This document shows, piece after piece, positions 43,996 to 49,503 of a stretch of DNA of 49,503 nt (position 1 is its first letter; each line of letters starts with the position of its first letter). The translations under genes and the position numbers were made by a program. This DNA is from Bacteroides sp. (GTDB lineage: Bacteria; Bacteroidota; Bacteroidia; Bacteroidales; Bacteroidaceae): positions 1 through 49,503 of the forward strand of contig NZ_JASLER010000042.1 in the NCBI RefSeq assembly GCF_030151085.1, written 5' to 3'. The notes under the pieces were generated by a model, which was given only the letters and a program-made list of their open reading frames with translations, had not been told where the DNA came from and ran no database searches.

Positions 43996-44736
43996 ATGAA
44001 GATTAAAATAGTATTATCCATACTACTGTTACTTGCAGGAATTGTTTCTGTCAATGCACAACGTCCCAAACGTATAGACCGGGAAATAATGAAATCGGTA
44101 TTTATCCCAAAAGGACAGTGGATGGCAGGGGGAACGGTATCCTACTCTGAACACGACGAAGATAATTTGAATTTCTTGGTTCTAAAAGATGTACAAGGTT
44201 TAGGATATACCTTTAGTATTAGTCCTTACGTGGGTTATTTCTTTAAAGACAATGTATCGGCAGGTATGCGCTTTGCATATAATCGAACCTATCTTGATAT
44301 GGATAACTTTGATCTGAATCTGGGTGAGGACTTCAATATCAGCTTGAAGAACCTTTATTATCTGGAACATAAATATGAAGTTTCCGGTTTCCTACGCACT
44401 TATACGCCTATTGGTAGAAGCAAGATATTCGGCCTTTTCAATGAAGTGCGACTGACTTACGGTTATAGCGAAGGAAAGAATTCTACCGGATCGGGTACAG
44501 AATATGATGGAACCTTTGAGCGGGCACATAACTTGCAGTTAGGTATTGCTCCGGGTATGACAGCCTTTGTTACTGATTGGTCAGCTGTAGAAGTATCTGT
44601 TGGAGTAATGGGGTATAATTTCAAATGGCAGGATCAGAAAACAAATCAAATCGAATCCGGCAAAAGAAGAACTTCTTCGGGTAACTTCAAGATAAACCTG
44701 TTCTCCATCAATATTGGTATGACATTCTACTTATAA
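43996..44736 (+). CDS. Outer-membrane beta-barrel protein
   Basis: A 246-residue exported protein with a type I signal peptide (residues 1-21, cut near VNA/Q). The chain alternates short amphipathic strands and turns, with many aromatic residues, and ends GMTFYL, a typical outer-membrane C-terminus. The ATG at 43996 begins the signal peptide; an earlier in-frame ATG at 43960 lies within a predicted hairpin and adds an unlikely N-terminus. It sits in the middle of the lipoprotein operon, so it may anchor or export the lipoproteins. No family name could be assigned. Confidence 0.8.
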   Translation: MKIKIVLSILLLLAGIVSVNAQRPKRIDREIMKSVFIPKGQWMAGGTVSYSEHDEDNLNFLVLKDVQGLGYTFSISPYVGYFFKDNVSAGMRFAYNRTYLDMDNFDLNLGEDFNISLKNLYYLEHKYEVSGFLRTYTPIGRSKIFGLFNEVRLTYGYSEGKNSTGSGTEYDGTFERAHNLQLGIAPGMTAFVTDWSAVEVSVGVMGYNFKWQDQKTNQIESGKRRTSSGNFKINLFSINIGMTFYL

Positions 44737-44773
44737 ATAACAAATTGTAAATAGTCTCAAATTAGTAAATGAA

Positions 44774-46429
44774 ATGACAATAAAGAAATTTATATACTGT
44801 TTGTTGTGTGTATTGGCTTTTGCTGCTTGTGCAATAGAGAATGATATACCTTATCCAATTGTAGACGGCAGCATCCTTACTCTAGAAGTAGAAGGTCAAT
44901 GTGACGCCGAAGGGAATAGCAGTACACAAACTACTATTAATAAGACCAGCCGTATCATAACTTTATATGTGGACGATTCGGTTGATTTAGAGAAGCTTCG
45001 CATCAAAAAGCTGACGGTAAGCAACGATGCTTCACTCGTCCTCGATTCTGCTGTTTGTAACAATTACTCTAAATTCCCCAAAAAAGGATTTGAGTCATTA
45101 GAAAACATACCTGTATCCTCCGATACACGTGTTAACTTTTCCGATCCCGTAATAGTTACATTAAGAACTTATCAGGATTATCAATGGAAGGTATTAATAG
45201 AGCAAATTATCAAACGCGACATTGTTTTGGAGAACCAGATTGGTAAAACAGTTATAGACGATGTCAATAGAAATGTGATTATCTATGTTTCAAAAAGTCA
45301 GCCATTAGATAAGATTAAAGTTTCTGCTTTCAATTTAGGTGGCGTGCGTGGCAGTGTTGTGCCCGACCCTACTGCTTCCGAAACCTTTGACTTCTCAAAG
45401 CCGAATATCTTCTTTGTTTCAAGAGCTTGGGAAGAAGTCAGTTACAAATGGACTGTTTATGTCTATCAGAAAGATGAAGAAACTTCTTCTTCGTCCAATG
45501 TATTCCCTATGGCTACTCGCGCCACTCTTTCCGGAAGTATTCAAAGTGGAAAACAACCCACTGTAGAATATAAAAAAGAGAGTGAAAACGATTGGAAAGC
45601 TTTAGCTGCATCTGCCATAAAAGTCAGTGGCACCAGCTATACTGCATCTATAGATAGACTTGCACCTGGTACATCCTATCAATATCGCATCAGTATAAAT
45701 GGCAGTGCAGGAGATACACAATCCTTCAATACTACCCCCGCTACAGCTTTGACTGACGGCAGTTTCGACAACTGGCATAAAGTCGATAAACTATGGAATC
45801 CATGGACCACAAATGGTACCTCTTTTTGGGATACGGGAAATCGTGGTGCTACAACCGTCGGCGAGAGTAACTCCACACCGACTGACGAAACTTGCAAGGG
45901 TAGTGGACAGGCAGCCTTGTTAGAATCTAAATATATAGTGTTGAAGTTTGCGGCCGGTAATATCTTTACAGGCAGCTATCTGAAGACAGTAGGAACGAAT
46001 GGCGTACTCAGCTTTGGTCGTCCATTCACCTCTTTCCCTTCGAAATTGCGTATCAACTATAAATATACCTCAGTGAACATTGATAAAGTGGGCGAAGATG
46101 CCTATTCTTATCTGAAAGGGCGTCCTGATTCTTGTCACATCTACATTGCTCTGACTGACTGGGACGAGCCACTTGAAATCCGTACCCGCCCATCGGAACG
46201 ACAATTGTTCGACAAGAGTGATTCGCATGTAATAGCATACGCTGAGTTAATAAAAGGAGAGACAATATCTACGTATCAACAGATAGACTTGCCTTTGAAA
46301 TATCGCTACAGCAATCGTACACCTAAGTATATTGTTGTGGTAGCAAGTGCCAGCAAATACGGTGACTACTTCACCGGAGGTACAGGCAGTAAATTATGGA
46401 TTGATAATTTTGAGCTGATTTACGAATAA
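44774..46429 (+). CDS. FnIII-PCMD lipoprotein without DUF4493 core (member E)
   Basis: A 551-residue predicted lipoprotein (lipobox FAAC, Cys19, then AIEND). Residues about 30-235 hold two beta-rich units with related strings (RIITLYVDDSVDLEKLRIKKL and NVIIYVSKSQPLDKIKVSAF), an internal duplication unlike DUF4493. A fibronectin-III-like domain follows (about 248-322, LAPGTSYQYRISI) and then PCMD (about 326-551: SFDNWHK, SFWDTGNRG, ASKYGDYFTG). The C-terminal half closely matches member C. It is 37 bp after the barrel gene and 21 bp before member F. Function unknown. Confidence 0.82.
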   Translation: MTIKKFIYCLLCVLAFAACAIENDIPYPIVDGSILTLEVEGQCDAEGNSSTQTTINKTSRIITLYVDDSVDLEKLRIKKLTVSNDASLVLDSAVCNNYSKFPKKGFESLENIPVSSDTRVNFSDPVIVTLRTYQDYQWKVLIEQIIKRDIVLENQIGKTVIDDVNRNVIIYVSKSQPLDKIKVSAFNLGGVRGSVVPDPTASETFDFSKPNIFFVSRAWEEVSYKWTVYVYQKDEETSSSSNVFPMATRATLSGSIQSGKQPTVEYKKESENDWKALAASAIKVSGTSYTASIDRLAPGTSYQYRISINGSAGDTQSFNTTPATALTDGSFDNWHKVDKLWNPWTTNGTSFWDTGNRGATTVGESNSTPTDETCKGSGQAALLESKYIVLKFAAGNIFTGSYLKTVGTNGVLSFGRPFTSFPSKLRINYKYTSVNIDKVGEDAYSYLKGRPDSCHIYIALTDWDEPLEIRTRPSERQLFDKSDSHVIAYAELIKGETISTYQQIDLPLKYRYSNRTPKYIVVVASASKYGDYFTGGTGSKLWIDNFELIYE

Positions 46430-46450
46430 AAGAACCAATAACACATTTTT

Positions 46451-48625
46451 ATGAAACGATATATTAACCTTCTCATCCTATTCTCATTGATCTTCTTCAC
46501 GGCTTGCCGTGGCGATGAAGAATGGACTATGACTAACAGTGGCTTTCTTATATCGTTGGGAGAGGAACAAGCGAATATCACTTCACGTGCCACTCCCGCA
46601 GAATTAGGCAAGCCGGTTGCCGATATGTTTCAACTGAAAATAACTAAAAAAGAAACGAACAACGTTATATACAATGGTGTATATAAATCAGGCATCATAG
46701 AAGCTTCTACCGGTAACTACACTTTAACAGCTTTCTGTGGAGATAACCCTGAATTGGCATGGGATACTCCCTATTATGAAGGAACAACGGAAGCAGAGGT
46801 ACAAACAGATCAGACTACTTCTGTCACTATTCCATGTAGAGTAGCAAATGCATTACTCTCCATAAAGTTCAGTAATCCGGAAAAGTTTGCTACACTATAC
46901 AGTTCCTATGGAGTTAAAGTAAAAGTAGGCAGTTCATCGCTCATCTTTGAAAATAGTGAAACAAAGAAGAGTGCCTATTTCCGTGCCCAATCCCAAGTAG
47001 GTTTAACGTTCTACGCCACCTTGCAAGAAACCGGAAAAGACGTTTCAATGGTGATAGAGAATGAAAGCTTGCCTCAAACCTTTGCAGCTGGTACTCATAC
47101 CAAATTATCACTCACTGCTGCCACGCCTACATCGGGAACTATCCTAGAAGTCGATAAGGTAGAAGTTGAAAAAGTAACGGTGACTCAAACAATTCCATTA
47201 GAGTGGTTACCGAAACCTAAAGTTACAGGGTTCGGTGGAAACGCAGTATTCAATTATACAGAAACAGCAGATGCGCCATCAGAGGCTGTTATCAACTATA
47301 CAGCTTCATCGCCTGTACAGGATGTAGAGTTCACACTCGATTTTAAAGATCCGCAATATACTGGGTATAATAAGACTTATACACTTTCCAAGCTCACGAA
47401 AGAAGAACGTACTACGTTGTCTAGCATTGGAATCAAACTGCCTGAATTAGATAATACTTCCAAAGAAGGACAACTTGACTTATCTGCTCTTACTGCCAAT
47501 TTACTAACAGATAATGGAACAGAAGTTACAAACACTTTGAAGTTTAAAGTAAAAGCCAATAATCGTTGGAGCAGTAAAGAAGGAGAAAACTATCAAATAA
47601 AAGTGGTGAAGCCAGAATTTACAGTTACCGTACGACCAGGGAATATATGGTGCAAAGAGTTCACTATTGACGAAATAAATGTCACTTCCGGCAATATAGA
47701 AAAGATGAAACCTTTTTTGGTCTATTTGTATAGCGCAGATAATGGCATAACTTGGCAAGAGTGTTCCAATACGCGTCAACAGATTTTCAACACTATTCCA
47801 ACAAATAGGAACTACAAAGTAAAAGCATGCTATCGCAATTACGCCTATGCAAGTAATGTAGCAGATGTTATACTAGCCCCTTTGACTCAGATTCCTAATT
47901 CTGATATGGAGATCTGGCAAACAAAAGAACTTGGCAAAACAGGATTCCTTGACGGTAGTAAGAAATTCTATGATTTCCTACCCTATTCAGATAATAACGA
48001 TATCTGGTGGACTACAAACAATGAGCGTGCAAGAGATTATTCTGTTTCACGCGTAAAAATAACCTCGAGCGCCTGTGTCAGTTATACAGAGAATAATAAA
48101 CATGAAGGTAGCCGTGCTGCATTAATTTATACTTCAGGACATGGGGGAACCTATGCTTCTAGCTCATTATTAGTACTCCCTGATGGTGCATTTGCAGGAA
48201 GCCTATTTATCGGAACATACAAATGGGATAAGGGCGAAACAATCAGCACCGGACATGCATTTACATCACGTCCCCAAGAGTTCTCTTTTTGGTATAAATA
48301 TGCGCCTAAAGGTAGTGATCAATTTAAAGCATATATCGAACTAAAAAATCAAAATGATATAATAGCCACAGGAACATTTATTCCAGCTGCATATTCAAAT
48401 GCTGATAGCGAGTTCAAACAAGCCAATATTCAACTTGATTATATTGATATAGAGAAGGAAGCAACTTCCATTTATATTCAGTTTCTTTCTACAACAAAAA
48501 CATCTTTCTCTACAGATGATTTTGATAAAAATAAATCTATTACATTTCCAGTAATGGGTTCTTGGAATGCCCATATAGGAAGTATGCTTTATATTGATGA
48601 TCTTCATTTGGAATACACAAAATAA
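46451..48625 (+). CDS. DUF4493-FnIII-PCMD large lipoprotein (member F)
   Basis: A 724-residue predicted surface lipoprotein (lipobox FTAC, Cys19, then RGDEEW). A strand GFLISL (31-36) is followed by TSR at 44-46 and Ala. The DUF4493 core (YTLTAFCG, TPYYEGTTEAEV, IPCRVANALLSIKF) closes with IPLEWL at 248-253, the same ending as the C-terminus of member A. Residues about 265-390 share motif order with the C-terminal domain of member B. A fibronectin-III-like stretch (about 392-475, VRPGNIWCKEF) precedes PCMD (about 480-724), which lacks the KYGDYFTG string of C and E but keeps MLYIDDLHLEY. It ends 10 bp before member G. Confidence 0.83.
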   Translation: MKRYINLLILFSLIFFTACRGDEEWTMTNSGFLISLGEEQANITSRATPAELGKPVADMFQLKITKKETNNVIYNGVYKSGIIEASTGNYTLTAFCGDNPELAWDTPYYEGTTEAEVQTDQTTSVTIPCRVANALLSIKFSNPEKFATLYSSYGVKVKVGSSSLIFENSETKKSAYFRAQSQVGLTFYATLQETGKDVSMVIENESLPQTFAAGTHTKLSLTAATPTSGTILEVDKVEVEKVTVTQTIPLEWLPKPKVTGFGGNAVFNYTETADAPSEAVINYTASSPVQDVEFTLDFKDPQYTGYNKTYTLSKLTKEERTTLSSIGIKLPELDNTSKEGQLDLSALTANLLTDNGTEVTNTLKFKVKANNRWSSKEGENYQIKVVKPEFTVTVRPGNIWCKEFTIDEINVTSGNIEKMKPFLVYLYSADNGITWQECSNTRQQIFNTIPTNRNYKVKACYRNYAYASNVADVILAPLTQIPNSDMEIWQTKELGKTGFLDGSKKFYDFLPYSDNNDIWWTTNNERARDYSVSRVKITSSACVSYTENNKHEGSRAALIYTSGHGGTYASSSLLVLPDGAFAGSLFIGTYKWDKGETISTGHAFTSRPQEFSFWYKYAPKGSDQFKAYIELKNQNDIIATGTFIPAAYSNADSEFKQANIQLDYIDIEKEATSIYIQFLSTTKTSFSTDDFDKNKSITFPVMGSWNAHIGSMLYIDDLHLEYTK

Positions 48626-48635
48626 ATAGAACAAT

Positions 48636-49349
48636 ATGAAATTAATAAAAGTATATATCACCATTATTTTTCTCATTTTATTAGCCTCTTGTCAGAAAGA
48701 AGATTACATCCTTTCATTAGAATCAGATAAAGGCTATCTCTCGATTTCTTCCATTGAGGTAGAGAAAGAGAATATCACGCAAATATCTACTCGCACCGTC
48801 ACCCCCGAACTAGCCATCGAGATAGTGAAATCCAATGGAACTCCCGTAGTCAAATACGATGCAGGAGCAGCAGAAGCATCCGCAAAAATAGAGTTAGAAG
48901 CCGGAGAATACAAACTCAAAGCATACTCTCCTAATTATGGAACTACCTGGCAGAATGATGAGAAAGGTGAACCTGTCTACTACAAAGAACAAAGTTTCAC
49001 GATTGTGGCAGAAAAAGTAAATTATCTTTCCATTCAAGTACCTATGATAAATATTGGTGTGGAATTCATATTGCCCAAAGATTTCAGCAATTGGTTCACC
49101 GATTACACATTCTCCGCTCAAATAAACAATCGTACAGTAACATTAAGAGAAGGTGAAACCGCCTATTTCGAACTGCCAGAAAACAGTAATACAAAACTGC
49201 AATATTCACTATCCGCTACAAATAGCGATAATGAGCTCATGCAACAAGATAGTAACTATAAAGGGACTTTAACAGCGGGTACCATTTATGAAGTAACCTA
49301 TTCTATTTCCACACATTCTTTGCTATTATATAGAGAAGAAGAACTGTAA
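48636..49349 (+). CDS. DUF4493 lipoprotein, single domain (member G)
   Basis: A 237-residue predicted surface lipoprotein (lipobox LASC, Cys19, then QKEDY). A strand GYLSIS (33-38) is followed by TR at 52-53 and Thr. The DUF4493 core is YKLKAYSPNYG, VYYKEQSFTI and NIGVEFILPKDFSNWFTDY. It is the most divergent of the five: the core cysteine present in A, B, C and F (ITCTLAN type) is replaced (QVPMIN), and it ends LLLYREEEL instead of the EWL ending of A. It is the last gene of the operon. No terminator lies directly after it. Confidence 0.8.
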   Translation: MKLIKVYITIIFLILLASCQKEDYILSLESDKGYLSISSIEVEKENITQISTRTVTPELAIEIVKSNGTPVVKYDAGAAEASAKIELEAGEYKLKAYSPNYGTTWQNDEKGEPVYYKEQSFTIVAEKVNYLSIQVPMINIGVEFILPKDFSNWFTDYTFSAQINNRTVTLREGETAYFELPENSNTKLQYSLSATNSDNELMQQDSNYKGTLTAGTIYEVTYSISTHSLLLYREEEL

Positions 49350-49390
49350 ATAGATTTAATTGAACTCACGTTAAAATAATTGCCGAAACT

Positions 49391-49422
49391 CTTGACATCG
49401 CCTTTGCAATGTTGTATATTTG
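49391..49422 (+). promoter_or_regulatory. Strong promoter for an unseen downstream RNA or gene
   Basis: CTTGAC (49391-49396) as -33 and TATATTTG (49415-49422) as -7 are 18 bp apart (20 bp from the TTG core). This is the best match to the Bacteroides consensus in the window. Transcription would begin near 49429. Confidence 0.65.
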
Positions 49423-49428
49423 TAAAGT

Positions 49429-49495
49429 GAATTTATAGATACTTCAATTTTAAATTAGGATAAACGGAGAGGCATTGCTTCTCCGTTTCTTTTTA
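49429..49495 (+). ncRNA. Possible short RNA or attenuated leader
   Basis: From the predicted start near 49429 to the T tract after the hairpin is about 65 nt. The hairpin pairs AAACGGAGAGGC (49462-49473) with GCTTCTCCGTTT (49477-49488), 12 pairs with one wobble and a 3-nt loop, followed by CTTTTT. There is no start codon followed by an open frame of any length inside it. It could be a small RNA or the 5' leader of a gene beyond the window edge. Confidence 0.4.
49462..49494 (+). terminator. Terminator hairpin at window end
   Basis: A 12-pair stem with a 3-nt loop (49462-49488) and a following CTTTTT. It lies only about 40 bp downstream of a strong promoter box. Confidence 0.75.
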
Positions 49496-49503
49496 CCTCC
49501 CAC

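Overview
The window comes from a gut-type Bacteroidales, most likely a Bacteroides species. The evidence is a SusC/SusD pair with a hybrid two-component regulator, repeated TAnnTTTG promoter boxes (the Bacteroides sigma-ABfr -7 element), and Bacteroidota-only families (DUF4290, a DUF6078-like protein, DUF4493, PCMD) among housekeeping genes in a Bacteroidota order. No tRNA, rRNA, insertion sequence, phage gene or CRISPR array was found.

Positions 1-18.5 kb are a core region. A 5'-truncated NADP-type glutamate dehydrogenase opens the window, converging on a PAS-PAS histidine kinase. A leftward five-gene operon (yicC-like, gmk, small membrane protein, nadD, DUF6078-like) and a rightward seven-gene operon (tsaB, DUF4290, murA, rimM, M23 peptidase, dxr, rseP) diverge from facing promoters near 5.95-6.0 kb. 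Then come ddh, ruvA, a DUF3843-like gene, an M24 peptidase and a second, complete glutamate dehydrogenase whose nucleotide-binding loop looks NAD-type.

Positions 18.9-36.6 kb are a polysaccharide utilisation locus. GH9 and a secreted ThuA protein run rightward. SusD, SusC, a GH18-ThuA fusion, a FucP/NagP-type sugar permease, NagB, a ROK kinase and a hybrid two-component regulator run leftward. Together they suggest depolymerisation, import and amino-sugar catabolism of a GlcN/GlcNAc-containing glucan (chitin- or chitosan-like, or mixed). The substrate is inferred, not shown.

A 989-residue PPDK-like ATP-grasp protein with two receiver-like N-terminal regions follows (36.8-39.7 kb). Positions 40.0-49.35 kb are one tight, AT-rich, seven-gene operon: six lipoproteins and one outer-membrane barrel. 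Five lipoproteins are divergent DUF4493 paralogues with a strand-then-TR motif shortly after the lipid cysteine. Three of the six carry a C-terminal PCMD domain behind a fibronectin-III-like domain. This cell-surface set, possibly a donor-strand (type V pilus-like) assembly, is the best candidate for an undescribed system. The window ends with a strong promoter followed about 40 bp later by a terminator hairpin, so probably a very short RNA or an attenuated leader.

Four intergenic regions (2.9, 12.8, 22.5 and 30.8 kb) hold arrays of degenerate tandem repeats. Their sequences are unrelated but the period is always about 22 bp. They lie only behind operon ends, never in the divergent promoter regions.
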